Part shown: in pieces, positions 16,987 through 27,017 of the stretch
Numbering within the stretch: position 1 is the first letter of the stretch
Layout: every line of letters begins with the position of its first letter
From: Fragilaria crotonensis
Taxonomy: Eukaryota; Bacillariophyta; Fragilariophyceae; Fragilariales; Fragilariaceae
Direction: 5' to 3'
Length of the DNA: 27,017 bases
Assembly: GCA_022925895.1 (NCBI GenBank)
Contig: JAKSYS010000761.1
Span: 1 to 27,017 of the forward strand
Program-made: the position numbers and the translations under genes
Notes under the pieces: model-generated
Told to the model about the DNA's origin: nothing
What the model saw: only the letters and a program-made list of their open reading frames with translations
Databases searched by the model: none

Positions 16987-17874
16987 ATGGCGAATATCGT
17001 TAGTAGAGTTCCCAATAAATCAGAACGAAAACGCCAAATGCGGTTCGATGGGCTTCGATTTGCTGCAGTGAAGCGCCTCCAGAAGGATGTGAAGGAGTAC
17101 ACAACAGTAATTCTTCCTTGTTGCAAGCACAGACCATCAGTGTACAACGAAGTGTCAAGTATTGCGAAAAAACTACTCAGCAAGATTGAGTCGATCCACA
17201 AAGAAGAAGTGTATCCTCCAGATGAGGATTTTGAATGGTTCTTACCTCAGTTCATCCCCAGCAGTATTGTGGAGCTGCAGAAGGATCGAGACCTTTTGGA
17301 TCAACTTCTGAACGTGGATATTCCTCAGAGTCCCAGCATTCGTTCTAGCCTATCATCAATCCGCGATCAAATTCAAGCCGACATTGACACTTTTATCGAA
17401 ATAAAGCGTACCAAGGTACAACAGATGCAAAAGGAACGTGAATTCGACCTTGAAATAATGGGTTTTGTTGCAGAACAAGTGGAGCATCGACCCCACATTT
17501 ACAATCGAGTCATGGCGCAATTACAGAAGATGCAACGCGAAGTTGTACTCGAAGAAGAAATTCAATCACCGCGACGACGGGCTTTGGGTTTAAGATCATC
17601 AAGTTCTTCTGGGCGAAGTCGAAGTGCCAGTCCCCTGATGCGTTGGAAGAGAGAGGAACATGCGACTGCTCACAATCGCTGGATTGATGTGGTGACGATA
17701 GATGAAATCGTGGATGTTGTGCCAGAAACTAAAGTGTTCCTGCGGGATCTGCTCGTTGAATTGAAGGAGGAGTGTCGCGGAGAAGCGAAGGAACTGCAGA
17801 AAATGGAAAGTTGTTGCTTATCCACAAGGATCAATTTCAAGAGCGCGAAGTTTTGTAACAAGTTGATTACGTAA
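16987..17874 (+). CDS. Unrecognised alpha-helical protein with repeated HRPxxYN unit
   Basis: 295 aa, single exon, ATG 16987 in good context (catcATGGCG). I do not recognise the family. Almost all of it looks helical and charged. A unit of about 35 residues occurs at least twice, around KHRPSVYNEV (about residue 47) and EHRPHIYNRV (about residue 169). A weaker third version lies near VVPETKVFLRDLL (about 245). Between them are a Ser/Arg-rich linker (RSSSSSGRSRSASP, about 205-218) and Leu-rich helices. No signal peptide or membrane segment. Low-complexity Ser/Arg suggests phosphorylation or nuclear location, but this is inference. Confidence 0.7.
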   Translation: MANIVSRVPNKSERKRQMRFDGLRFAAVKRLQKDVKEYTTVILPCCKHRPSVYNEVSSIAKKLLSKIESIHKEEVYPPDEDFEWFLPQFIPSSIVELQKDRDLLDQLLNVDIPQSPSIRSSLSSIRDQIQADIDTFIEIKRTKVQQMQKEREFDLEIMGFVAEQVEHRPHIYNRVMAQLQKMQREVVLEEEIQSPRRRALGLRSSSSSGRSRSASPLMRWKREEHATAHNRWIDVVTIDEIVDVVPETKVFLRDLLVELKEECRGEAKELQKMESCCLSTRINFKSAKFCNKLIT

Positions 17875-18707
17875 CTATAGGCATATTTCATGAAAACAAG
17901 TACAACTACTCATCAAATGTTACTACACCTGCATGCTATGCCCATTACGCTGAAGTTATAGAAGTGACTATCTCATCCTTTATGTACTGTCTAACACATC
18001 GTTTCCCTTGACCTGACTGATTGTTCGATCCATACATACACCCTGTGGTAGTTCTATGTATGATACATGTACAAGGATCCACCTTACGACTACCGGTACT
18101 AGTACTAGTAGTAGTAGATCAGACACGGAGGACGGAGGCGCTTGAAGAGGTACAGTACAAGTACGACAGTACTCCAACCAGGTATCATACGTAGCTACAT
18201 AGGGAATTGAAATGGAAGTGCGAGTACTTGTAACACAGATGTTCAGAAGGGACTGGTGGATGAATTGAAAGAACAATTGCCCAACGAAATACTGAGTGTC
18301 GTAAATAACATCATCATCAATCCCGTTGATGCAAAGGATTATTACATACATGCAAAGATCATAGATCCATATGCATTGTGATCACGGGATGTATGCATAG
18401 CAAGCAGCATGGAAATTATCGGTTCGCTCACTGACGGCGACCTCGGCAGATGGATCGGCATCTTCTTCGTCTGTACTGGGACAGACAAAACGGACCATGA
18501 CGACGTGGTTGTGACGACAACTTTTCCCACCAAAGATCGTACAGTATCAATGTGAAGAAAAATGTCACAATTACGTCGTGAGAACGACATTCGCCACTCG
18601 TCGATCAAGGATTGACTCGAAAGGTGCGAGGGTCTGGAGGTATAACGTATTACACAATACAACAACAACGACAACACACCGCCAACAGAAGGAGAATTAA
18701 GTTCAGA
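17875..18707. other. Intergenic stretch with ACTAGT/GTAGTA simple sequence
   Basis: No gene seen. A low-complexity ACTAGTACTAGTAGTAGTAG tract lies near 18095-18117; similar ACTAGT/TACCGGTA motifs recur at about 7865-7930, 11580-11730 and 14205-14250. The frame that runs into the JmjC gene from 18612 begins with TTG and is non-coding before the ATG at 18708. Confidence 0.5.
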
Positions 18708-20582
18708 ATGTCGTGTTCTCCTCACTTCCTACTTTTTAAAGCTTTCCTCGCATTCAGCTGCTCCATCCAAACGTCTGTTTCCGGCCTCACGAACCTTGCC
18801 GATCTCATTGTCGGTCCCAGATCTCAAGAATGGGCTCGAACCTACTGTCCAGAAAGCATGCAATCCCAGCACCAAGAGGAGTTTGAGAGGACGCATGCTC
18901 TTTTCACCACCATACGCGACACGATTCGCCGCAGCGGCAGCGGCCGTAGTGGTAGTGGCAATGCTGCTGCGTCGCCCTTTTTCATAAAGTGTGGTGATTC
19001 GACAACTCCCGTCGTGACATTCGGCACGACACAACTCCAAGCCGCACTTCAAAGTGATTATTTGGATGCAGGAGAAGGATCGACTGACGAACGTCGAGGA
19101 TGGAAGATGAAACCAGTCGCGAGAACGAATTTGCAAAACGAAATGAGCAGCAACGCCAGCACGGCTAGCACAACGAGTACGAACTGTGCATTCCTCCAAT
19201 CGCGAGTTTCCTTTGCAGATTTGGAACAAGCCAAAGGGACTGTCATTTTTAATTCAGCCGGAGCGTATACATCGTCAACTTTGGCGGCAACATGCCTTGC
19301 GGCACTCGATGGAATGAACACTTACCATGGTGAGGGGGCGACGACGACGACGACGACAACAACCACGGCATCGACTGCAGTAGGCGTGTGCCTCAACATG
19401 TACGTGACAACCAGTGGTACGGCAAAGACCTCGGCGCCGCCCCATACGGACATGCAAGATGTTGTTGTCTTGCAGACACAAGGAAGGAAACATTGGAAGG
19501 TATACTCTCCTCCGGATAATCAAGTCGCCCTCGTCGAATCCGTTTGCGAGGGGGAAGGGAGCTGACGATCTTCCGGTGGAAACGTTGGGGCATCGGGGTC
19601 TAAACTTTTGTTTGAAGTGACTCTGAATCCTGGCGATGTGTTGTTTGTGCCTTCTCGGTTCCCGCATACAACGGACACCTTGTCTTGCTACCAGGACGAA
19701 CCTGAGAAACAGTTTGGAGTGGAGGATTGGTCCATCCATCTAACAGTGGGCCTTGACAGTCACGTGTGGTCTATGAATTACCTGTCGATGCGACGAATGG
19801 GACTCATCAAATTTGGTTTGGTGGACGTGCTCGCCCAAACAGGGTGCTCCACTGTCCATCACGACAGTGCTTGTGTGGGGTTTGTCAACAATCTTAGTTT
19901 AGACTTGCGTGAGCAGCTATTTCGGTCTATTGATGGCGATTTTCTTTCCCACATGGCTGTCACGGACAACGATGGTGATGATGCAGCTGGACCCTCCATG
20001 TGCGCAACAGCAGCATCAGTTGTGGTGGAGAATCATGCAATGGCTGCGGAATTGTATCTGTTGAACCTGAGAGTCAATGCCGAAGCTACGGGTCACGAAG
20101 AAATCGTTACGCTATCATTGGAACAGTGTATTGAGATCGTGGCAAAGTTCTGCGCTGTTGGCCAAAAGATATGGAAGACTCACAAGGAAATGTACATTGC
20201 TGCGTTGGACGAGGAGCACACAAGGAGAACAGAAGAAGTGCAGCGGATTGCCGGCGAGCCAATTGCCGAGGAACGCCCGGAAAGACTCTCTATTTTCCGA
20301 GTTCCGGCATTTTTTGAAACGTTGGATCAGTGTCGTGACGACCTCCTATCGTGGGCTATGGATGGGACGTATGGATGTGAACAAGATCAGCCTCTTCTCT
20401 TGCGTGGCGATCAAATAGAAGTGGATCTACTGGGGCAGATCAGGAGATCCTGGATCCCGGGCAAGGTGGTTGAAGTTCGGTCCGACGGCCTTTTTGACAT
20501 TCAACTTTTTGGCGGGGAATTGAAACGTGGAATACGAAGGAACGACGTCAAGGGACCACATGGTATTGGCATATTCATTTGA
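18708..20582 (+). CDS. JmjC/cupin-4 type 2-oxoglutarate oxygenase with Tudor-like C-terminus; two compensating frame changes
   Basis: ATG 18708 begins a hydrophobic, signal-like N-terminus (residues 1-27). The cupin core shows Fe-binding H246-x-D248 (PPHTDMQD) followed by VVVLQTQGRKHWKVYSPP, then PGDVLFVPSRFPHTTDT with the second metal His (codon 19665-19667). This is the cupin-4/ribosomal-oxygenase type (NO66/MINA-like), which hydroxylates protein side chains. The C-terminus (GDQIEVD...WIPGKVVEV...FDIQLFGGELKRGIRRNDV) resembles a Tudor/Agenet barrel. In the frame of the ATG there is a TGA at 19563-19565, while the +1 frame from about 19517 to 19600 gives a coherent NPFARGKGADDLP segment; the original frame then resumes. 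So two single-base indels, true or technical, bracket about 80 nt. The intervening Ser/Thr-rich part has an ACG repeat. Confidence 0.75.
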
Positions 20583-21436
20583 AGTAAATGTGGTCCTCCA
20601 ACATTTATGCTAACCGCTTGCCTGTGAACGATCGAGGTTTGTAACTCAATCAAAATGCGAAACGCTAGCAAGTCAACGTTATGCCTCGGGTCTTTGAGAC
20701 TCGCTTTCCACCACTGTAGCTGAAACAAGGGGTAGATTCGTTCGATGGATCCATCGTCATCTTGAAGTTGATTGTTACTAGACAGTACAAGTAGTGGACA
20801 ACTTACTGAGACTCGTCTGGGCTGGATCCGATTAGAATGCAAGGAAATGACGTCGAGCCGTAACAATCAGCATGCTCTCCCTATGTTACTGTCGTACTGG
20901 AGTACTGTAAAACCGTCGGTAGTACGTGAAAGGGTCAGTACTGTGACGTCATCCTTGACGTCATTTCCTTGCAAAATCGAAACCGCTAAATTCATTTCAT
21001 TCCCCGGGAAAAAGTGTCAGCTTGTCATCATTATTTCCTTAGTCTCGTAGAATGTTGGAACTAGTACTTTTTGGTCGTAAAATTCTACACGTTGACACAG
21101 TGAAATACATGTGTGATACAAAAACTTGAACCTCGACTATCAACCTATCAAATAGCCAAATTCTTATTGACGTAGGATTTCTACGTCAAAACGAACACGA
21201 ATCTATCTGCTCAACTAGTAGAGCACTCCCAGTAGAGGATAATCAGGTACTGTACTCCAAGTAGGACGTACACCAAGAAATGAGCCGGATCTCTTTCTCA
21301 ACAAAATTCATGACACATTTTATGTTCTGAGAACAAAACTGACGATTGCACATTAGAAGTGCATATTCGTTGATGATCCTGCTGAACCAAACAGGTCCCT
21401 GCCGTATCCCTTAAACCGTTGGATAGCATTAGCACC
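20583..21436. other. Intergenic stretch between JmjC gene and PIMT gene
   Basis: No gene. It holds two copies of the CRE-like repeat facing each other (20830-20854 and 20917-20984). Confidence 0.55.
20830..20984. repeat. Facing copies of the CRE-like repeat, copies 2 and 3
   Basis: 20830-20854 repeats the plus-orientation segment GATTAGAATGCAAGGAAATG plus ACGTC. 20917-20984 is the inverted near-full copy of 133-203. Together they form a 155-bp MITE-like inverted structure with imperfect arms. Confidence 0.7.
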
Positions 21437-23588
21437 ATGGCCTGGCGAAGTGGTGGCACGTCAAATGACGAAATGGTAGCAAACTTGAAACGTAAGTTTT
21501 GATGTGCGTGCGGAACTCAAATTGTTCTTTTCTGTAGAATTGAGAATCATGGAACGAATTTCATGTTGTTGGTGCGGGACTGGGAAGTGGGTGATCTTCG
21601 CATCGTCTCTCTAGGATTCGTAGAATAGGTCATGCTTTGTTGGATGGGATCTACGTTATCCGTGTGAGGTTCAGGTGCGGTCTAGTTAGAATGACGTTTG
21701 TCCCTGTTTTTTTTTGCCATTCCGTTGTGGTGAAACACATGATTGATGTTTGGCGGGTTTGCGAAGTCCTGTTCCTCTCCGACTTTCCTGTTCCGCTCGG
21801 AATTTCTTTTCCTCCACTTCCGTCATGTCGATTTCCATCCACTTCATTGTCTGCGGCCAGTTCTGTGGTCCCTTTCGAAAGTATCACTTAATCATGACAC
21901 GTGTCAAATAGATCCCTGCCTTTGGTACTTTGTGGTAATCAAAACTCTAACCTTCAATCATTCTCATACTCGCATCAGGTTTCGGCGTCATTTCTAGCGC
22001 CGCCGTAGAACGCGGCTTCCGTAGCGTCGATCGAAAGTTCTTTGTGCCTCAGGTAGGTTCTGGTTTTGTCCAGTCGAGAGCCACGCAGTGAATCAGTCGC
22101 AACGTATCCATATCATCGGAGCTCAACCTACCCTTGCATTCCTATCATCACACAGGAACGACGTGATGACCAAGCGCACTCTGACCAGCCCCTTCGAGAG
22201 GGAAATGTACACATCTCGGCTCCGCACATGTACGGTGCAGCGTTGGAGGCGCTCGATCTTCAGGAGAATTCATCCATGTCTTTCCTCAATGTGGGATCGG
22301 GTACCGGATACATGAATTGCATCGTTGCTGTAATTCTTGGCCCCTACTCCACCAACTATGGGGTTGAGATCCATAAGGATGTTCTCGATCATTGCGAAGG
22401 TGCCATTGCCAGGTGGAAGGCTATGTACCATGACAAGTTACCGCACTTCCAGCTTATTCATGGCAACGCTCTCAATATTTCAATGAATGAAGGCGAATCC
22501 TTGGTTGGCTTCGACCGAATCTACGTGGGTGCATCTATTAGTCGAAATAATCTCTCCGCATTGACGTCATTACTCAAGCCAGGAGGGATCCTCGTCGGAC
22601 CAGGTAAGTCGTTTTTAGTGCACAGTTCTCGAGCCCAGTCCCGGCAGCGCTAATGTATCTCGTCATCCCGTCAGTCGGTGATGAACTTGTCAAAGTCATC
22701 CGCAAGAGGCAGTCCACGCCTGGCGTAGGAAACAGCAACGACTTCTCGCAGAATGCCCTCTCTGGAGTTCGTTTCTCAGCCCTTTTAACAACTCCCGTCA
22801 TGAAGACTGTTCTTCCCTCGCGCGTCTGGAGTCCCTCAATCCACCAGGCATATCCAGAGTCATTCCGAAAAGCCAGTAAAGCGCTGATGCTTTGTTCGTA
22901 TGCTCCTTACGTGCAGCCCATACCCAAGAATAGGGTGGAACACCAAGTCAATCTGGCGGCAACACTTCCTAACGTGATTTGGATGGAAATATTGTCCTAT
23001 ACACACCACAATTGGTTCGATCCGCCCGACTCCCACGGCTTATTTTTGCAACAGCGGCTCCTTGAGGAACAAGAGAGTGCTCGCAAAGCTAATCAGGCTC
23101 GCATCGAAGCTGAAGCAAGGTGCCACGTTGCCCAGCGCGAACGGGATATTTATCGCTTGCTCGCACGTCGGTGGCAAGCTCGACTTCAGTCCATGTTGGC
23201 CCGGCGCCAACGCGTTGCGACCGAGGATGCGGACGATGTTGAAGACGTACATACTCATTTCAGTGCGCCGATGGAATTCCGCAGTTCGGGTAGTGATGAC
23301 GGATCGTCGGATGATGACGATGACGGAGATAGTGACATGGACGTGGACGACTCGGAATACGCCGCTCACGCACTGGGTGACGATGGGCAGGATGGCATTT
23401 CCATTGATGGGATTTCGGAGAGCGATGGATATAATTTTCTTTCCCAGGAGTACTTTAGTGATATTCCAGATTTGGGGGAGAGTGAGACTTCCGTGGCCGA
23501 CAGCTTTTCAGCATCGCCGTCCTCTGTCAACGGAATGATGATGGCAAAATCGCAGGTACGGACTGTCTCGATTTCGGAAGAAGCGTAG
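21437..23588 (+). CDS. PCMT: Protein-L-isoaspartate O-methyltransferase with F-box-like and coiled-coil C-terminal extension (four exons)
   Basis: Exons 21437-21491, 21979-22052, 22156-22603 and 22675-23588. The introns begin GTAAGT, GTAGGT and GTAAGT and end CAG; joined, they give 1491 nt, 496 aa. Exon 1 starts MAWRSGGTS, as in animal PIMT; the joined exons 1-2 read NLKRFGVISS and SVDRKFFVPQ. The substrate/SAM landmarks are HISAPHM (62-68), LNVGSGTGY (87-95), FDRIYVG (162-168) and LLKPGGILVGPV (182-193). The enzyme methylates isoaspartyl residues in damaged proteins for repair. Beyond the catalytic part (about 220 aa) there is an LPNVIWMEILSYTHHNWFDPP stretch (290-310, F-box-like), a coiled coil ending ERDIYRLLARRWQARL (about 345-365) and a long Asp/Ser-rich acidic tail. 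Intron 1 is unusually long (487 bp). Confidence 0.9.
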
Positions 23589-23781
23589 ATTAAGGCGTCC
23601 TCGTCACGTATTACATTAGTATGCATATGTATAGTTACAAAGGTTTGTACGACGAATAAGTACAAGTACTATCTCCTTCTTACTTCTTACAACCCTACAA
23701 AAGCAAAAGATGACAGCGTTGGCTTGATTCTTTATGAAAGGCATGGTCAACAGGGGGGGGGGAGTCCTGTCGAAGTTGGGT
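23589..23781. other. Convergent 3' intergenic gap with poly-G run
   Basis: Short gap between the PIMT and lipase stops; it contains a run of about nine G near 23753-23761. Confidence 0.6.
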
Positions 23782-26486
23782 TCAACGACCGTCTGTGAGA
23801 TCGCCATCCGTGAAATCTCTCTCGCTCTTCGAGCGTTGTCTGCCATGTTTCTTGTATGCATCCTTGCGTAGTTGTTCAGCGCTGTGCGATTGCTTGAAGA
23901 GATTTTCTCCGCTTTGATCCTTGCGGTAGTAGAACTTCGCCATGCTCGATGTCTTCACGTACAAATCATCTAGATTCATCGCATTTGAACTATCGTGAGA
24001 CGAGCTGAGAGGGTTTTCTCCCGCAACTTGGTCGGTTGAAGCGTCGTCATCGTCAATCAAAAAGAGACCCGATGCGCCCGAGTTTGACCTGTTAAGACTC
24101 GCCGCCGAATGATTGCCGCGCAAGCCTCGACCCGCCCATCCGTGTTGAATATCCCCGTCGACGGGCACCGTTGTGATTTCCATAGGTTTATGTTCGCCGC
24201 CTTTGCGCATAGCGTCGTAGGCCTCCTGTGCCGAGTCGGCAAGATTGGTCTGATCGGCGACACCAAGTCCGCCCATGTTGACAAGGCTTGGGCTTGTGAA
24301 GAATGATGGCACGCGATCTCCAAGCTTTTGGTCCGACACTTTCTGATCGGGCGCTTTTTGCCGTCTCTTCTCCCACGACTCCAAAACTAAGCGTTTGCGA
24401 AGACGTTGCACGCATCGATCCAGAGTAACCTCTTCCGCAATGTGGCTCTTGATGGCAGGAATGTACTTCCACGTTTCTCGTTCCGCGGCGCGTCCCCACT
24501 CCACAAACTCCTTCTCGCCTGGATTGTAAATACAGTGCGCCAGTGCACTGAAAAATCCGCGATGACTGATCCATGGAATCAAGGAGATGTCGCAGTCACG
24601 ACCTTCGTACTCTTGTGTGAAGAAGGAGCTCCATAAACCACGTCGAGTATCAAAAAGCGGGGCAATACGGCGACCGCCGACGAGCTCCACCAAGTGCTTG
24701 AACCAAGCTCTGGTCTGATTCTTGAGGAACACCAGCATCGATGTGGTGATTCCCATTATTGGGTTGTTCCAAATGGTCTTACTCAACCCGAAGGACGCAA
24801 ACATGACGGCGTGTGGATTCGCTTGACTAATGATAAAGTGATTGACGTTGAACATTTCAGAGAGTTGCGACATTGGCAAGTCAGCTTCCATGCTTCCGTC
24901 AGAAAAAATGGTAGGCTCCGCCGACTCGAATCGTTCCGTTCCATCAGCATCCTTGACCATGAGTTTATTTGCCTCAAAGACTCCTGGAAGTGATGATGAT
25001 GCAACAGCAGCACTCCAGACAAGAACGTGAGGAGCAGTCAGATAATTGAGCAGCCGAGGAGGATCGCTGCTGTTGTTAGGCGTGACAGTGATGTTGAGAA
25101 TGCGCCCGGTGCGATCAAAGGCCTCTTGAAAGGTGAAGTTTCCAACGTTTAAGCGAAGGCACTCGCGAAAGTGCTCCGTGTCATGATTGAGGACATCTTG
25201 CGGACGGCGATGACCGGTTAATACATCGTAGAGAGTCGACGTAAAATGTCTCAAACCAATAGGAACAAGGACCTGCCACGTTCGTTTCACATCCCGGAAC
25301 CCGCCGGCCGAGTTGTGGAGGACAGTGCCAAAATCCGAATCCGCAGGTTTCGCCGCTCCATCTCCGCCAATGGGACTGAAAAAGTTGAGAACTATGCGAC
25401 CAGAATGACCAGGAGCTACTGTACCCTTTGCCTCAAACAAATCTCGCATGCACTCTGCATCCGTCCTCGTACCAACCATGGCGCAAAGGATGCTTCCAGC
25501 CGACGCTCCACCAATTACTCGTGGCATCAACCCATTCTCCATGAGACACTTGACCACGCCGACATGATAAAAGCCCAAAGCCGCGCCTCCGCTCAACAAG
25601 AGCGCCGTGCGTCCGTAGGAATGTCTCGTTTCATTGAAAAAGGCCAATCTCGCTTCCGTGGGAATGGGCGCTTCTCCGGGAGGGACGGGTGCGTCGCAGA
25701 CAAAATCCAGGGCCGCGCAAACGACATTGTGATAGGTCTCGACCAACACTTTGGATCCCGCCATGGCCTTGCTAAAGAGCCCCTCGTGCAAGAGTCCGAA
25801 TTTGTTTCGATTAATGCCGCCGCGTAATGTGAACATGAGTTCAAAGATATCGTGGCGCCTCATGAGGTGGACGTATTCATCAATACGATGTGAAATTCGA
25901 CTGCGCTCGTAGAGGGGACAATCCGGATCGGAACGCCAGGCGTCGTTGCCTTGAATGCTATCAATGCGTTCAGCCAAATCCATCCATTCGTCTTGAGATT
26001 CCGCAAGGGCTTGATGTTTTTGCAATTGTCGAATAAGGCGGGATCGGGATGAAAAGTTGGAGAGGAAGCCGCGAATAAGATTGACCACGGAAGTAATTGT
26101 GACCTTAACAGTTGGTTGGAACAAATGGAGAAGGAGTTAGATTCGCGTAGCATAGTGAGATGTCGGATGCGACTGCCTTGGTAAGCAACAGAAAGAGCCA
26201 TCGTACCATTCCAGTTTGCAGAGCAACTGCCAATGCCAGTTGCTTCGCTATGATCTTGGGCACAAAGACAGTGTCGACAAACTCCATGGCAATCGCTTTC
26301 ATAGCAGGAAAATTGGCGACCAGCAGCTTGGCGGCCCTGTCAGAAGGGAAAGAGGGTGTATTAGCTAACGACTATCATGGCATTAGTAGCAAGCAAGTCC
26401 AAGGCATGCGCAAAAACGTACTCGTCGAGAAGGGCCTTGATCATCTCCAGAGGAAGGACATCATCAGCGTTGTCGGTTGCTGACAT
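23782..26486 (-). CDS. Patatin-like triacylglycerol lipase, SDP1/TGL type (three exons)
   Basis: Exons on minus: 26486-26422, 26336-26207 and 26103-23782. The introns (85 and 103 bp) start GTACG and end CAG or AAG. Joined CDS encodes 838 aa. The long exon alone lacks an ATG near its start, and the added exons supply MSATDNADD and a helix-rich leader. An N-terminal DUF3336-like region (W-x-x-L-A-x-x-D...G-x-D-x-W) precedes the patatin domain. There the oxyanion motif is SGGAALG, the nucleophile S266 is in GASAG and D467 is in SDGS, giving the Ser-Asp dyad. This architecture matches plant SUGAR-DEPENDENT1 and yeast Tgl3/4/5, which hydrolyse triacylglycerol on lipid droplets. The C-terminal 200 residues are Ser/Asp-rich and probably regulatory. 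It is convergent with PIMT, the stops being 193 bp apart. Confidence 0.92.
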
Positions 26487-26973
26487 TATATTTGATTGTT
26501 TCAGATAAAAGTTCAAAGTTCAATCGCTGACTGCTTTGAGTTGTGTTGCAATCCGGACTCTTATTGTTGTGCCCACAGCCTGCTGTGCATGAAATGTGTT
26601 CGAAGAAGGGAGGAGTGAAACAAACTGTTCGTGTGGGAAGGAGAAATTTGATGGATGTCAGAGCTATTCCAGGTTGGGATGCAACATGCAACCCAATCCA
26701 GAGTACAGAACGTCTTCTAGAGTAAAGAGAGCAGGATTATGAGTTGTGATCGCACTATATAAAGTACGTATATACATGCACGAATACAATTCAAATACGA
26801 GTACTGCACTTGGTGTCAAGTATCACCTTGACATCCTTTCTAATTTTGCGCCCCTGTCACGAGGTGACGCTCTGAATTTCCAACGCGTGTACGCTTGTCA
26901 GAAGTCAAAAAGGCCAAGCGACATGACGTGTCTGCTTGAAACAAAACGAATTGTGTGGATAGAGTGGATAGTC
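26487..26973. other. Upstream region of the lipase gene
   Basis: No gene recognised. The short plus-strand frames (26543-26725, 26746-26985) show no family features. Confidence 0.5.
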
Positions 26974-27017
26974 GATAGTGGATAGTGGATAGTGGATAGT
27001 GGATGGTGGATAGTGGA
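26974..27017 (+). repeat. 7-bp tandem repeat (GATAGTG)n, cut by the window end
   Basis: Six full units plus a partial, one with A-to-G change (GATGGTG at 27002-27008). Degenerate units begin near 26955. The array continues beyond the window. Confidence 0.9.

Noticed and set aside
16794..17201. 135-codon minus frame opposite the start of the helical protein.
   Set aside because: Antisense shadow; no family features.
21538..21620. A nearer splice acceptor in PIMT intron 1 (TCTGTAG at 21531-21537).
   Set aside because: Joining there leads to a stop and no PIMT similarity, whereas the acceptor at 21978 gives KRFGVISS followed by SVDRKFFVP, which fits the family.
24188..25844. Several frames on the plus and minus strands overlapping the lipase exon.
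   Set aside because: Shadows of the lipase coding sequence, which has unmistakable patatin motifs.
1..27017. CRISPR arrays, rRNA and tRNA genes, bacterial operon signals.
   Set aside because: None seen by eye; the introns and transposon types indicate a eukaryotic nuclear genome. A tRNAscan run would be needed to exclude a tRNA firmly.

Overview
The window looks like nuclear DNA of a eukaryotic microalga, most likely a diatom or related stramenopile. The evidence is short GT-AG introns (71 to 487 bp) in two host genes, roughly even base composition with many ACTAGT/TACCGGTA-type simple sequences between genes, host proteins of stramenopile flavour (SDP1-type patatin TAG lipase, TMTC-like membrane mannosyltransferase, cupin/JmjC oxygenase, PIMT with a long C-terminal extension), and dense DNA transposons. 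The species cannot be named from sequence alone.

Layout. 1-1956: no intact gene; a dispersed 71-bp CRE-like repeat (133-203) and a decayed, internally repeated coding relic (965-1620, minus). 1957-7779: a 5.8-kb DNA transposon with 23-bp perfect terminal inverted repeats (TIRs) and probable TA target duplication. It carries a DDE-type zinc-knuckle transposase on plus (2358-5841, broken by one frameshift) and a convergent unknown accessory gene on minus (7669-5843, with two in-frame TGA codons). 8073-9887: TMTC-like gene. 9888-10861: no gene; a 62-bp tandem duplication. 10865-11962: a non-autonomous PIF/Harbinger-type element (30-bp perfect TIR, TAA duplication) with a 321-bp hAT-type MITE (11207-11527, 8-bp duplication) nested inside it. 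12037-16505: a PIF/Harbinger element flanked by TTA, with a DD35E transposase on plus and one or two accessory ORFs on minus that end in a Cys-rich finger. 16987-17874: an unrecognised alpha-helical protein. 18708-20582: JmjC/cupin-4 oxygenase gene with two compensating frame changes. 20583-21436: no gene; further copies of the CRE-like repeat. 21437-23588: a four-exon PIMT gene. 23782-26486: a three-exon TAG lipase gene on minus, convergent with PIMT. 26487-27017: intergenic, ending in a 7-bp tandem repeat that runs off the window.

Two intertwined stories emerge. About 11 kb of the first 16.5 kb is at least four cut-and-paste transposons from three groups, one nested in another, all with recognisable ends. 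The host genes (TMTC-like, helical orphan, JmjC, PIMT, lipase) lie between and after them. The best candidate for something undescribed is the 5.8-kb two-gene transposon: its transposase has a D, D, zinc-knuckle, E order that I cannot place confidently in a named superfamily, and its partner protein is unknown to me.
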